The notes under the pieces: generated by a model
Databases searched by the model: none
Seen by the model: only the letters and a program-made list of their open reading frames with translations
What the model was told of the DNA's origin: nothing
Shown: piece after piece, positions 26,900-35,245 of the stretch
Position numbering within the stretch: the first letter of the stretch is position 1
Layout of the letters: the number at the start of each line of letters is the position of its first letter
Made by a program: the position numbers and the translations under genes
Source: Bacteroidales bacterium
GTDB taxonomy: Bacteria > Bacteroidota > Bacteroidia > Bacteroidales > Marinilabiliaceae
Reading direction: 5' to 3'
Length of the DNA: 64,000 nt
Assembly: GCA_017960905.1 (NCBI GenBank)
Contig: JAGCYH010000014.1
Span: 1-64,000 of the forward strand

Positions 26900-26957
26900 T
26901 AGAGTAGAGAGTAAAGAGTAGAGAGTAAAGAGTAAAGAGTAGAGAGTAGAGAGAGAG
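26900..26957. repeat. Short tandem AGAGTA/AGAGTAA tract
   Basis: An imperfect run of GAGTAGAGAGTAAA-type units between the guaB stop and its terminator. All units are purine-rich on the plus strand with TA steps. It is non-coding, and slippage could change its length. Units are too short and continuous for a CRISPR array. Confidence 0.85.
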
Positions 26958-26971
26958 ATTGATTATAATTC

Positions 26972-27007
26972 AAAAAGCGTTTGAGCTTTCGCTCAAACGC
27001 TTTTTTT
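26972..27007 (+). terminator. Intrinsic terminator after guaB
   Basis: A perfect 15-bp stem (26972-26986 with 26991-27005), TTTC loop, with a T-tract continuing to 27007. The A-run at its left would also let it act on the minus strand. Confidence 0.92.
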
Positions 27008-27022
27008 CCTCATTTATTAGGA

Positions 27023-27053
27023 TTGCACATTGTGGTTTTTTGCTGTTATTTTG
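27023..27053 (+). promoter_or_regulatory. Probable promoter of the lipoprotein/TonB-receptor pair
   Basis: TTG (27023-27025), 21 bases, then TATTTTG (27047-27053), one T short of the TAnnTTTG consensus. The start codon follows at 27077. Confidence 0.45.
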
Positions 27054-27076
27054 CACAAAAAATAAAACGACAACAG

Positions 27077-27598
27077 ATGAAAAAATTATTCTTCGCTTTT
27101 TCAAGCATGATGCTCGCACTCATAAGTGCTTCATTACTTGTGGCTTGCTCTGATGACGATGACGACGAAAGCCAGACTTCACTCGACGATATTGTCGGCC
27201 TCTATTCGGGCGATATGGATTGCGACGTTACCGTTATGGGGCGCGTCATCAATATCGACTATAATGAGGTGAAGGCCGAAGTGTCGAAAAATGCTGACGG
27301 GCAGACACTTTGTATCAAAATCAAGGACTTTGCTTACGCCGGTGATAACTATGGCGACATTGTCATCGACAACGTTGTTGTCGATAAATACAACGACGAC
27401 GGCAGTGTGACGCTTGCCGGCACTAACGTTTGCCCGCTCACTAAAAACGAAAAGGCATACGATGCCACAGTGGCTATGCTCGGCTCGTTCACGCGCTTGC
27501 AGAACTCGCTTCAGCTCGACATCGACATGTCGCTGCCCGTGAGCGAAAAGATGACTATTCTGTTCAAGATTGATTATCAGAGCCTTACGCGCAATTGA
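27077..27598 (+). CDS. Calycin-like surface lipoprotein
   Basis: A 173-residue lipoprotein. ATG 27077 is chosen because it gives a clean signal peptide with lipobox LLVAC followed by SDDDDDES, a strong surface lipoprotein export signal. The mature part (YSGDMDCDVTVMGRVINIDY, then KIKDFAYAGDNYGDIVIDNV, ending in an LDIDMSLP strand) resembles the calycin-like beta-barrel lipoproteins of Bacteroidales. Its stop codon shares one base with the TonB-receptor start (TGATG). The pair is therefore translationally coupled, and the lipoprotein may be a substrate-capturing partner of the receptor. The substrate is unknown. Confidence 0.82.
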   Translation: MKKLFFAFSSMMLALISASLLVACSDDDDDESQTSLDDIVGLYSGDMDCDVTVMGRVINIDYNEVKAEVSKNADGQTLCIKIKDFAYAGDNYGDIVIDNVVVDKYNDDGSVTLAGTNVCPLTKNEKAYDATVAMLGSFTRLQNSLQLDIDMSLPVSEKMTILFKIDYQSLTRN

Positions 27599-29889
27599 TG
27601 AGAAAAAAAATAGTCCTATTCGTTTCTTTCATAGCAACAAATGTCGGCGCCTTTGGTGCCGACATTGTTGTAAACAACGATTCTATTCTTTCTATCTCAC
27701 TTTCAGAGATTTACATAGAGGCTTCGCCGAAAGAGAATGCCACGGTACAACGACTGCCTTTGTCGGCCTCTGTTCTTGGTCGCACGCAGCTTGCAGAAAA
27801 TCAGGTTGTTACGACGAAAGACCTTTCGTCGGTCGCGCCCAACTTCTTCATGCCCGACTATGGTAGCAGCCTCACTTCGGCCATCTACATACGCGGTGTC
27901 GGCTCGCGCATTAACACGCCCGCAGTGGGCCTCTATGTCGACGATGTGCCCTACATCGACAAGTCGTCGTTTGCGTTCAACTTCATCGGCGTAGAGAGCA
28001 TCGACGTGCTGCGCGGCCCGCAATCGACTCTGTATGGGCGCAATACGATGGGCGGTCTCGTGCACATTCATACTACAAATCCGTTTGGGCCACGTTCCAC
28101 TACGCTGCGCCTTGGCGCAGCGGCTCAAAACGAGCAGATAACGCTGCAACTATCGCACCACGGCTCTCTTAATCAGCATGTTGCGGTGCTTGCCGAAGGC
28201 TTTTTCAATAAAAACAACGGTTTCTTCCGCAATGATTTTCTGGGCGAAAATGCCGATGCATCGACGCTCGCAGGCGGTCGCCTTCGAAGCGTAGTAATTC
28301 CTGCCGACAATCTAAAAGTCGATATGTCAGTGAGTTATGAGTACACTCACGAAAATGGCTATCCTTACGAGTATTGCGGTGTTGCGAGTGGCGACGAGCA
28401 GTTCCCTGACCTTATTGGCAAAATAACGAGCAACCGCGAAAATGGCTATCGGCGTTCGATGTTCAATGCCGCGGTGAAGATTTTGTCGCAAAGCGACAAA
28501 ATCACCTTTACGTCAGTGACTGGTTTTCAGGGACTTAGCGACCACATGATATTCGACCAGGATTTTCTCCCAACCGATACATTTGGCCTCGATCAGTATC
28601 AGCATCAACACACTCTTACTCAAGAGTTTATACTTAAAAACCGTTGCGCTGCCGACCGCTGGCAATGGACGCTTGGCGCCTTTGGTTATCGCCAATGGCT
28701 AAGAATCGAAAGCCCCGTGCGTTTCAACCGTGGCGGTGTGCAGATGATTCAGCAGGCCATGGATAAAGCCATGAGAGCATCACAATCGGCCGAAGCGCCT
28801 GATTATGTGCGCATTACCGACGACGAAATGCTTGTGCCTGGCGATTTTGACAATCCGTCGATGGGTGCTGCCATTTATCATCAGTCGTCGGTCGGTATAA
28901 CCGACAAGCTCAGTGTAACTGTCGGTGCGCGAGTGGATTACGAGCGCTACAATCTCGATTATCTCACTGGTGCTACCATAGGTTGCGACATAGGCATGAA
29001 CGGCACTGTGGTTCACGGTCGCAACAAGATATGGTATTCGAACTCAGAGCAGACAGATTATTTGAAGTTTTTGCCCAAAATAGCCCTTTTATACCGTTTC
29101 GACAAATCGAATACGATTTTCGCTTCAGTTACAAATGGCTATCGTTCAGGTGGTTACAATGTTCAGATGTTTGCCGATATTATCAGCACTTCGTTTCAAA
29201 ACGGTTCGAAGATTTCCGACGATGAGGTAGGCGAGTCGGTTGAGTTCGACCCCGAGATATGTTGCAATTACGAGCTCGGAACTCGCTTGCTATTAGGTGG
29301 TTATGTTCATCTCGACGCTTCGGTGTTCTATATGGATATGCGGCATCAGCAGATAGCCAAGTTTGCTGAAGGCGGTTTGGGACGGCGCGTTACAAATGCT
29401 GGTCGGAGTCGAAGCGCAGGCGGTGAACTGTCGGTCGCTTTTTCGGCCTTCGCCGAAAAACTCTCTTTTCGTGCCGACTATGGCTACACTCGCTCGGAGT
29501 TTGTTGAGTATTCTACCGTTGTCGATAATCGGCAAGCCGATTATGAGGGCAATTTCGTGCCGTTTGTTCCGCGTCAGACATGCTCAGCCACAGTAAGTTA
29601 TGCGTTTGTCGACAATGCAGTCGGCACGTTTCGCCGATTGTCGGTCGGCATGAATGCTTCGGCAACGGGCCGTATATATTGGAATGAGGAGAATTCGGCC
29701 CTTCAACACAGCTACGCTGTGTCGGGTGCGTTTGCCGATGCGCAGTTTGGCAAGGTTGCCATTCATTTGTGGGCCAAGAATATTTTCAACGAAGAGTATT
29801 CCACCTTCAGTTTCGAAAGCATGAACCACCGCTTTGTGCAGCGTGGCAAACCGTTTCATCTTGGTGTCGAAGTAACCGTAAGGTTTTGA
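27598..29889 (+). CDS. TonB-dependent outer-membrane receptor
   Basis: A 763-residue outer-membrane active transporter. A signal peptide (to about residue 22) leads into the plug domain (LSEIYIEASPK as TonB-box region, then PNFFMPDYGSSLTSAIYIRGVGS and VLRGPQSTLYGRNTMGG, about residues 30-160). The 22-strand barrel ends in the characteristic Phe (GVEVTVRF). It lacks the N-terminal carboxypeptidase-like domain of SusC proteins and no SusD partner follows. A siderophore, haem or vitamin substrate is therefore more likely than a glycan. It is coupled to the preceding calycin-like lipoprotein. No terminator hairpin was seen after it. Confidence 0.93.
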   Translation: MRKKIVLFVSFIATNVGAFGADIVVNNDSILSISLSEIYIEASPKENATVQRLPLSASVLGRTQLAENQVVTTKDLSSVAPNFFMPDYGSSLTSAIYIRGVGSRINTPAVGLYVDDVPYIDKSSFAFNFIGVESIDVLRGPQSTLYGRNTMGGLVHIHTTNPFGPRSTTLRLGAAAQNEQITLQLSHHGSLNQHVAVLAEGFFNKNNGFFRNDFLGENADASTLAGGRLRSVVIPADNLKVDMSVSYEYTHENGYPYEYCGVASGDEQFPDLIGKITSNRENGYRRSMFNAAVKILSQSDKITFTSVTGFQGLSDHMIFDQDFLPTDTFGLDQYQHQHTLTQEFILKNRCAADRWQWTLGAFGYRQWLRIESPVRFNRGGVQMIQQAMDKAMRASQSAEAPDYVRITDDEMLVPGDFDNPSMGAAIYHQSSVGITDKLSVTVGARVDYERYNLDYLTGATIGCDIGMNGTVVHGRNKIWYSNSEQTDYLKFLPKIALLYRFDKSNTIFASVTNGYRSGGYNVQMFADIISTSFQNGSKISDDEVGESVEFDPEICCNYELGTRLLLGGYVHLDASVFYMDMRHQQIAKFAEGGLGRRVTNAGRSRSAGGELSVAFSAFAEKLSFRADYGYTRSEFVEYSTVVDNRQADYEGNFVPFVPRQTCSATVSYAFVDNAVGTFRRLSVGMNASATGRIYWNEENSALQHSYAVSGAFADAQFGKVAIHLWAKNIFNEEYSTFSFESMNHRFVQRGKPFHLGVEVTVRF

Positions 29890-29979
29890 ACTTTAGATAG
29901 TTGGCTTTAACGATACTCTGTCACGTTTTTTTAATAATAAAAAGATGAGTTAATTTCGCGGTCGAAAAAAAACGTGATT

Positions 29980-30390
29980 ATGATAGCTCAAGTTGAATTT
30001 TCGTTACAACCGCGCAAGCGCGGTTGTCATCTGATAACCAGTGAGATATTGGCAAATCTGCCCGATTTGCCACAGTCGGGTTTGCTCAATCTTTTTGTCA
30101 GGCATACAAGTTGCGCTCTTACCATTAACGAGAATTTCGACCCCGATGTGCGGGTCGATATGAATGCCATTTTCGATCGTCTCGTGCCCGATGGTGAGGC
30201 GTATTACCGCCACACCGATGAGGGTGACGACGATATGCCCAGCCATTTCAAAAGCTCCATGACGGGAGTGTCGCTCACTATCCCCATCACCGACCGACGC
30301 CTCAACCTTGGAACGTGGCAGGGCATCTACCTTTGCGAGTTTCGCAATTGGGGCGGCCATCGTCATATTGTGGCAACTATATTCAGCTGA
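29980..30390 (+). CDS. YjbQ/UPF0047 family protein
   Basis: A 136-residue cytosolic protein of the YjbQ family, some members of which show thiamine-phosphate synthase side activity. Family signatures seen: LLNLFVRHTSCALTINENFD, then HFKSSMTGVSLTIPI and LGTWQGIYLCEFRNWGGHR, with the conserved His and Glu residues. ATG 29980 is preferred over the GTG two codons upstream. A possible -7 box TAATTTCG (29951-29958) lies just before it. A perfect 10-bp hairpin (30006-30027) occupies codons 10-16. It converges with the minus-strand acetyltransferase gene. Confidence 0.93.
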   Translation: MIAQVEFSLQPRKRGCHLITSEILANLPDLPQSGLLNLFVRHTSCALTINENFDPDVRVDMNAIFDRLVPDGEAYYRHTDEGDDDMPSHFKSSMTGVSLTIPITDRRLNLGTWQGIYLCEFRNWGGHRHIVATIFS

Positions 30391-30443
30391 AAATGAGCTG
30401 TGTATGTAATATGACAACTTTTAATTCATTTTGTGGGTGAACA

Positions 30444-30902
30444 TCAGACAATTTTGTACTGCATGAAATTGTGGTTGTGCACAAAACCGAATGCAGTATA
30501 GAGTTTTACACCCATATCTGATGCTGTTATCTGAACCACAGCGCATCCGTGGCTGCGAGCGTCGGAAATGACGCGTGAAAGTAGTTCCTTGGCAATGCCC
30601 TTGCGTCGGTGATTTGGTGATGTGAACATGCTTGATAGCAATGCGATTCTGCCGTTCGGACAGCCGAAGTATGGCGGTTTCTCAACAATAGAAATACCAC
30701 TCGTGCCTATTATCTCTCCGTCCAGAATGGCAATCCACGAGAAAAAAGTACCGTCGGCGATATGTCTTTGGTAATAATCTTTAAGCGCAGGCGCAATGTC
30801 GAGTTCTTCTTTCGCTCCCTCTTCGCGTAACTGATTGATACGCATTTGGATAAAAGTGTCAAGGTGTGAGACGTCAAGGCGTTGATAGATGATCTCTTTC
30901 AT
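30444..30902 (-). CDS. GNAT family N-acetyltransferase
   Basis: A 152-residue acetyl-CoA-dependent N-acetyltransferase. The acetyl-CoA binding loop is visible in SSMFTSPNHRRKGIAKELL (motif A: R/Q-x-x-G-x-A type, HRRKGIA). Motif B follows in VQITASDMGVKLYTAFGFVH. The start is placed at the codon giving MKEIIYQRLDV, 13 codons inside the longest open frame, because upstream residues do not resemble the family. The substrate is unknown. It lies downstream of the nitroreductase gene on the same strand and faces yjbQ. Confidence 0.9.
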   Translation of the reverse strand: MKEIIYQRLDVSHLDTFIQMRINQLREEGAKEELDIAPALKDYYQRHIADGTFFSWIAILDGEIIGTSGISIVEKPPYFGCPNGRIALLSSMFTSPNHRRKGIAKELLSRVISDARSHGCAVVQITASDMGVKLYTAFGFVHNHNFMQYKIV

Positions 30903-30959
30903 AATTGTAGCTTTGGAATAAATGTATATCCCAATTGTCACTCACTTATATAAGCTAAC

Positions 30960-30982
30960 GCGGGCAGCCGTAGGCCGCCCGC
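30960..30982 (-). terminator. GC-rich hairpin between nitroreductase and acetyltransferase genes
   Basis: Stem 30960-30969 with 30973-30982 (9 of 10 pairs, 3-base loop), just past the nitroreductase stop. No T-tract follows on the minus strand, so it may stabilise or pause rather than terminate. Confidence 0.4.
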
Positions 30983-30988
30983 TATTGA

Positions 30989-31621
30989 TTATTCTATGTA
31001 TTTTATTTTCGATTCGTCGCGAGGCTTCGCCTCTGGCGACTCGTCGGGATATCCGAATCCTATGGCGTAGAGTAGGGTATAGTCGGCGCTGAAGTTGAGT
31101 TTGTCGAGATACGGTTTTCCGGCGTCGGTTCTGAAGAAGTTTATCGGTCCGCCCAAGCAGCACGACCCAATACCAAGCGATTGCGCCGCCAGTATCATGT
31201 TCTCGCCGAGCAGTCCGCAGTCCAAACGCCCCAAATTGCCGTTGTTGGCTATGAAGACGACGGTCGTGGCGTTGCGGAACATATTGCGGTAGCCGGGCAG
31301 CGATTTCACTTGCGCCATGCGTGAGTCGTCGAACTCGGCAAGCATCTTTTCGCTCATCTCGGCAAGCAGCTCCTGATTGTCAACCACACGTATCTCCCAC
31401 GGCTGGGCGTTGGTGCCGCTCGGCGCGTTGATTCCGCACTTCAGTATCAGGTCCATTGTCTCGTGGTCGATGGGCGTGTCTTTATACTGGCGCACACTTC
31501 GGCGCGCCATGATTGTTTTAATCACTTCGTTGTCTTTGTTTGGCCCTGTGGTCTCATTCTGGCACGAAACCACTGATAACGTGATAATTGCCAAAATAAT
31601 AATTCTGCTGATTCTTTTCAT
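30989..31621 (-). CDS. Nitroreductase family lipoprotein
   Basis: A 210-residue FMN-dependent nitroreductase. The signal peptide has lipobox VVSC (Cys20), so the protein is expected outside the cytoplasm, which is unusual for an NAD(P)H-dependent flavoenzyme. Family features: IMARRSVRQYKDTPI (FMN phosphate contacts), INAPSGTNAQPWEIRVV, and the C-terminal LGIGSCCLGGP with YAIGFGYPDESP. The substrate is unknown. Alternatively it is a ligand-binding derivative that lost catalysis; the FMN-binding RRS and the ASGTNAQPW-type motif look intact. Confidence 0.9.
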   Translation of the reverse strand: MKRISRIIILAIITLSVVSCQNETTGPNKDNEVIKTIMARRSVRQYKDTPIDHETMDLILKCGINAPSGTNAQPWEIRVVDNQELLAEMSEKMLAEFDDSRMAQVKSLPGYRNMFRNATTVVFIANNGNLGRLDCGLLGENMILAAQSLGIGSCCLGGPINFFRTDAGKPYLDKLNFSADYTLLYAIGFGYPDESPEAKPRDESKIKYIE

Positions 31622-31759
31622 CTTGTTGCTTTAATTTCCAAACGCTAAATTAGATATACTTTTTTTAAACGATAGTTAAATAATGCGAAAATAGCTTTAT
31701 ATCGCTGCTTTCGGGCCATTTTATTTGTCATTTTAACATTTCCATTCAATTAAAAGTAA

Positions 31760-31767
31760 TAATTTTG
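31760..31767 (+). promoter_or_regulatory. -7 promoter box for the flavodoxin-fold reductase
   Basis: TAATTTTG matches TAnnTTTG, 21 bases before the ATG at 31789. No convincing -33 TTTG lies at the right distance. Confidence 0.55.
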
Positions 31768-31788
31768 TGTATCATTTGTTCAATTAAT

Positions 31789-32409
31789 ATGAAAGTACTT
31801 TTAGTAAACGGTAGCCCTCACAAAGAGGGTTGTACATATATCGCGCTTTCCGAAGTGGCTAAAACACTCGACAGTTGCGGCATCGAAACAGAGATTTTTC
31901 ACATCGGCAACGCGCCCGTTGCCGGATGTATCGGCTGTGGCCAATGCAAGCAGAAGGGTACATGTTTCCGCGACGATGTAGTAAATGCTTTTGCAGCAAA
32001 AACTGCCACTGCCGACGCTTTCGTATTCGGCTCGCCTGTTCATTTCGCAAGCGCAACGGGCTCTATAACAGCGTTTATGGACCGTGTGTTTATGCTCCCG
32101 TCGGCCCAGATGGCCTACAAACCAGCAGCTTCGGTAGTCAGTTGCCGACGAGGCGGTGCCACCGCCTCGTTCGATCAACTCAATAAATACTTCACTATCA
32201 GGTGTATGCCTGTCATCTCGTCGAACTATTGGAACATGGTGCACGGCAGCTGTGCTGCCGATGTCGCCAAAGACGAAGAAGGCTTGCAGACTATGCGTGT
32301 TCTGGGACGGAACATGGCATGGATACTGAAGTGCATCGAGGCTGGCCGCCAGAACGGCATCAACCGCCCCGAACCCGAACAGAAGATTTATACGAATTAC
32401 ATCAGATAA
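31789..32409 (+). CDS. NADPH-dependent FMN reductase, flavodoxin fold
   Basis: A 206-residue flavoprotein of the iron-sulfur flavoprotein/WrbA-like NADPH:FMN reductase group. The FMN phosphate loop is NGSPHKEGCT (residues 6-15). A Cys cluster, GCIGCGQCKQKGTC (about 45-58), resembles the compact cluster of iron-sulfur flavoproteins. GSPVHFASATGSITAFMDR follows. ATG 31789 is used instead of the more upstream frame start because MKVLLVNGSP is the family's usual beginning. It lies 1 base before coaX and probably shares its transcript. A perfect 10-bp hairpin sits at 32148-32170. Confidence 0.92.
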   Translation: MKVLLVNGSPHKEGCTYIALSEVAKTLDSCGIETEIFHIGNAPVAGCIGCGQCKQKGTCFRDDVVNAFAAKTATADAFVFGSPVHFASATGSITAFMDRVFMLPSAQMAYKPAASVVSCRRGGATASFDQLNKYFTIRCMPVISSNYWNMVHGSCAADVAKDEEGLQTMRVLGRNMAWILKCIEAGRQNGINRPEPEQKIYTNYIR

Positions 32410-32410
32410 A

Positions 32411-33202
32411 ATGCGCAATCTGGTTGTCGATTTGGGAAATACAGCCGCTAAAATGGCCATTTACAACGAGTTACATCGCGAAAGCGATGTAACAGTTGTC
32501 TCTCATGACGAAATGACCGATAAAATCACACAAATGTGTGATAATCACGGCGTTAAAGTCGTTGTGGTTGCTTCTGTGTCCGATTTTCAGTTTCCTTCCG
32601 AAGAACTGAAATGGCGCGGAATATCAACCTACATGGCGCAGTCGCCCATCAAGCTGCCTTTCCCATGTCGTTACGCCACTTGCAACACGCTTGGCATCGA
32701 CCGCGTTGCGGCCGTTGTGGCCGCGTTGGAGCAGTTCTCCGACCCGAATATGCTCATCATCGATGTGGGTACTGCCGCCACGTACGAGATGATTGTCGAC
32801 CGCGAGTACATCGGCGGCACCATATCGCCTGGCATGGCCATGCGATTCAAGGCCCTCAACGCTTTCACAGGCAAACTGCCGCTCGGCAATGCCGAGCATT
32901 TCGACTCGTGGATTGGCTACTCTACCGATACCGCCCTCGCTGCCGGTGTGGTCAACGGTTTGCAGTTCGAAATAGAAGGCTATATAAGTAACTTTTTTTC
33001 GGCCTTCGGCGAAAAAAGTAAGGTGATTATTACAGGAGGAGACCACAAATATTTGGCACAAAGGATGAAAAATAGCATCTTTGCACTGCCAAATTTGGTG
33101 TTAGACGGTATCGATGTGTTGTACGAAAAATTTTTCGACAACTATAACTGGCTGATTGACGCAATGTTACAAGGTAAAATTATTATCCAAAATACCGACT
33201 GA
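32411..33202 (+). CDS. coaX: Type III pantothenate kinase
   Basis: A 263-residue enzyme phosphorylating pantothenate in the first step of coenzyme A synthesis. ASKHA-fold motifs: VVDLGNTAAKMAIYN (phosphate 1), NTLGIDRVAAVVAA, IIDVGTAATYEMI (phosphate 2), and GGTISPGMAMRFKALNAFTGKLP. Type III kinases use a monovalent cation and are not inhibited by CoA. In many Bacteroidales coaX precedes the TPR-lptC-GldE block, as here. A perfect 10-bp hairpin with a GAAA loop (32470-32493) lies near the start. Confidence 0.95.
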   Translation: MRNLVVDLGNTAAKMAIYNELHRESDVTVVSHDEMTDKITQMCDNHGVKVVVVASVSDFQFPSEELKWRGISTYMAQSPIKLPFPCRYATCNTLGIDRVAAVVAALEQFSDPNMLIIDVGTAATYEMIVDREYIGGTISPGMAMRFKALNAFTGKLPLGNAEHFDSWIGYSTDTALAAGVVNGLQFEIEGYISNFFSAFGEKSKVIITGGDHKYLAQRMKNSIFALPNLVLDGIDVLYEKFFDNYNWLIDAMLQGKIIIQNTD

Positions 33203-33279
33203 CGCAATTTAGGCAAGCATTTTGTATAGGTTAAAAACAAAGAAATAATTGAATTAAAAATTTAATAATAGATAGAACC

Positions 33280-34638
33280 ATGAAAAGAATAATGTTTTTA
33301 GCAATTGGATTGTTCACCGCATCAATTGCATTCGCACAGAAAGGTGTCGACGACGGATCGAAATACGGACACGGAGAGGACAGCGTGCGCTGTATTCAGA
33401 ATTTGGTAATGTACGGCGACGCCGTAAAAATGAAAAACTACGCCGAAGCATATCATCCTTGGCTCATCGTTTTCAACGAAGCACCTTTGGCTAAGAAAAC
33501 CACTCTTTACACCGACGGTGTAAAGATTGTTAAGAATATGTTCGCCAACGAAAAAGACGAGGCTAAAAGAGAGGAATTCTTCAAACTCATGCAGAAAATC
33601 TACGACCAGCGTATCAAATACTATGGTACTCAGAAAAACTACCCAGAGTCGTATCTGCTTGGTATGAAGGGCGTTGATATGTTGAGCATGAGAAACGATG
33701 TTGCTGTTAAAAAGCAAGCTGTCGGTTTCCTCGAGAAAGCTATCAACGGCGATATCGCTACTGTGCAAGCCGCTTTCGTAGGCCAGTATATTCTTGCTAA
33801 ATCTGACTTGTTCAAGGCTGGCGAAATCACAGCCGAGCAAATGATCGACAGCTACGTGTTCGCATCTGACGCTGTGAACAAATTGCAAGAAGTGGCTACC
33901 GACAAAAACCGTCAGGCTATTGAAGATACTAAAGTTCAGGTTGAACAAGTGTTTGGCGCAAGCGGCGCTGCCGATTGCGAAACTCTCGCTAAGATTTTCG
34001 GTCCGCAACTCGACGAACACAAAGCCGACAAAGCTTGGCTGACTCGTATCAACAAACTCTTGTCGAAGAGCGACTGCACCGAATCGGAATTCTTCTATTC
34101 TACTTCGGAATGCCTCTACAACATCGAACCCGACGCATCTTCGGCTCGCGGTTTGGCTAAGATGTACGTGAAGAAAGGCGACGCAAGCCAGGCTCTCGAT
34201 TTCTACAATCAGGCTGTAAACCTCGAAACCGACAACGACCTCAAAGCTAAATACTGCTACGAAATAGGTGTGCTCAACTTCTCTAACAACAGCTATTCGG
34301 CCGCTAAAGCAGCCTTGCTGCAAGCTGCTAAATATCGTGAGAACTGGGGCGACCCGTATTTGCTGCTCGGTAAGGTTTACGCAGCCGGTGCAAGCCATAT
34401 CGGTGAGAAACCTTTCGAGAAACAAGCCGGCTACTGGGCTGCTGTCGATAAATTCATAAAAGCTAAATCGGTTGATAGCAGCGAAAGCGTTCAGTCGCAG
34501 GCCAACGAACTCATACGCCAGTATTCGCAATACTTCCCGAAGAAAGAAGACCTCTTCTTCGAAGGTATTCAGGATGGTTCGGGCTACACTGTAGGAGGCT
34601 TTATCAACGAGCGCACCACAGTACGCTCTAAGAAATAA
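33280..34638 (+). CDS. Periplasmic tetratricopeptide repeat protein
   Basis: A 452-residue exported protein with a cleavable signal peptide (ending ASIAFAQ). The body is helical with TPR-like units, best seen in the C-terminal part (ARGLAKMYVKKGDASQALDFY and KYCYEIGVLNFSNNSYSAAKAAL). It is conserved in Bacteroidales directly upstream of lptC, suggesting an envelope-assembly role, but the function is not established. It lies 8 bases before lptC. A strong hairpin inside the start of lptC could end or trim its transcript. Codons are strongly biased (AAA, GAA, GCT), suggesting high expression. Confidence 0.87.
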   Translation: MKRIMFLAIGLFTASIAFAQKGVDDGSKYGHGEDSVRCIQNLVMYGDAVKMKNYAEAYHPWLIVFNEAPLAKKTTLYTDGVKIVKNMFANEKDEAKREEFFKLMQKIYDQRIKYYGTQKNYPESYLLGMKGVDMLSMRNDVAVKKQAVGFLEKAINGDIATVQAAFVGQYILAKSDLFKAGEITAEQMIDSYVFASDAVNKLQEVATDKNRQAIEDTKVQVEQVFGASGAADCETLAKIFGPQLDEHKADKAWLTRINKLLSKSDCTESEFFYSTSECLYNIEPDASSARGLAKMYVKKGDASQALDFYNQAVNLETDNDLKAKYCYEIGVLNFSNNSYSAAKAALLQAAKYRENWGDPYLLLGKVYAAGASHIGEKPFEKQAGYWAAVDKFIKAKSVDSSESVQSQANELIRQYSQYFPKKEDLFFEGIQDGSGYTVGGFINERTTVRSKK

Positions 34639-34646
34639 AAGATTCT

Positions 34647-35243
34647 ATGCCGACGTGCCTCAAGAATAATATATTCAAAACAATAAGCAACGCTTTGGCG
34701 TTGCTTATTGTTTTGACTTTTTCGTCTTGTTTTAGCAACAAAACGGAGGAGTTGCAGGCCGTCGAAGACGAACAGGAACGCCCCTCGCTCATCGTCCGCG
34801 ACCTTCATACCATCGTTACCGATTCGGGCTTCATAAAGTACGATTTCGAAACCTCGGACCTCGCGCAGTACGACAACGTCGACGAGCCTTACATAAACTT
34901 TCCGAAAGGGCTCACTTTTAAAATGTATTCCGACGAAGGCAGAAACTTGAAAACCACTATAAAATGCAATAACGCAAAGTTTTACAAGACGCAAAACCTT
35001 TGGGAACTCAACAACGACGTTGAGGCTCGCACCGGAAAGGGCGACCTTCTCAACAGCGAGCAGCTGTTTTGGAACACCAAAGAGCACAGAATTTATTCCG
35101 ATAAATTCGTGCGTATCAGTACTAAAAATCAAGTCATTACCGGCTACGGATTTGAGTCCGATGAAAAAATGTCGAAGTACGAGATTAAGAATCCGGGCGG
35201 CGAAATAGAAATCCCTAACGTACAGCGAAATACTACTGATTGA
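34647..35243 (+). CDS. lptC: LPS export ABC transporter periplasmic protein LptC
   Basis: A 198-residue lipoprotein-type LptC, which receives lipopolysaccharide from the LptB2FG extractor and passes it to LptA. The signal sequence ends in the lipobox TFSSC. The beta-jellyroll is visible in the alternating strands YDFETSDLAQYDN, FPKGLTFKMYSDEG, IKCNNAKFYKTQNLWELNND, VEARTGKGDLLNSEQLFWN and RIYSDKFVRISTKNQVITGYG, the typical LptC/LptA signature. The start ATG lies 8 bases after the TPR gene. Codons 10-23 are formed by a perfect 18-bp hairpin. Confidence 0.93.
   Translation: MPTCLKNNIFKTISNALALLIVLTFSSCFSNKTEELQAVEDEQERPSLIVRDLHTIVTDSGFIKYDFETSDLAQYDNVDEPYINFPKGLTFKMYSDEGRNLKTTIKCNNAKFYKTQNLWELNNDVEARTGKGDLLNSEQLFWNTKEHRIYSDKFVRISTKNQVITGYGFESDEKMSKYEIKNPGGEIEIPNVQRNTTD
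34676..34715 (+). promoter_or_regulatory. Perfect 18-bp hairpin inside the lptC signal-peptide codons
   Basis: Arms 34676-34693 and 34698-34715 pair without a mismatch around the loop TTTG; the 3' arm ends in TTTTG and is followed by ACTTTTT. It looks like an intrinsic terminator or RNA-processing site placed within the reading frame, 38 bases after the TPR stop codon. Confidence 0.85.
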
Positions 35244-35245
35244 AA

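Noticed and set aside
26900-26957. Possible CRISPR array from repeated AGAGTA units
   Set aside because: Units are 6-7 bases, continuous and without spacers, and no cas genes are present.
33322-34530. A 402-codon minus-strand open frame opposite the TPR gene
   Set aside because: The TPR gene has a signal peptide and strong codon bias. The opposite frame is explained by that bias.
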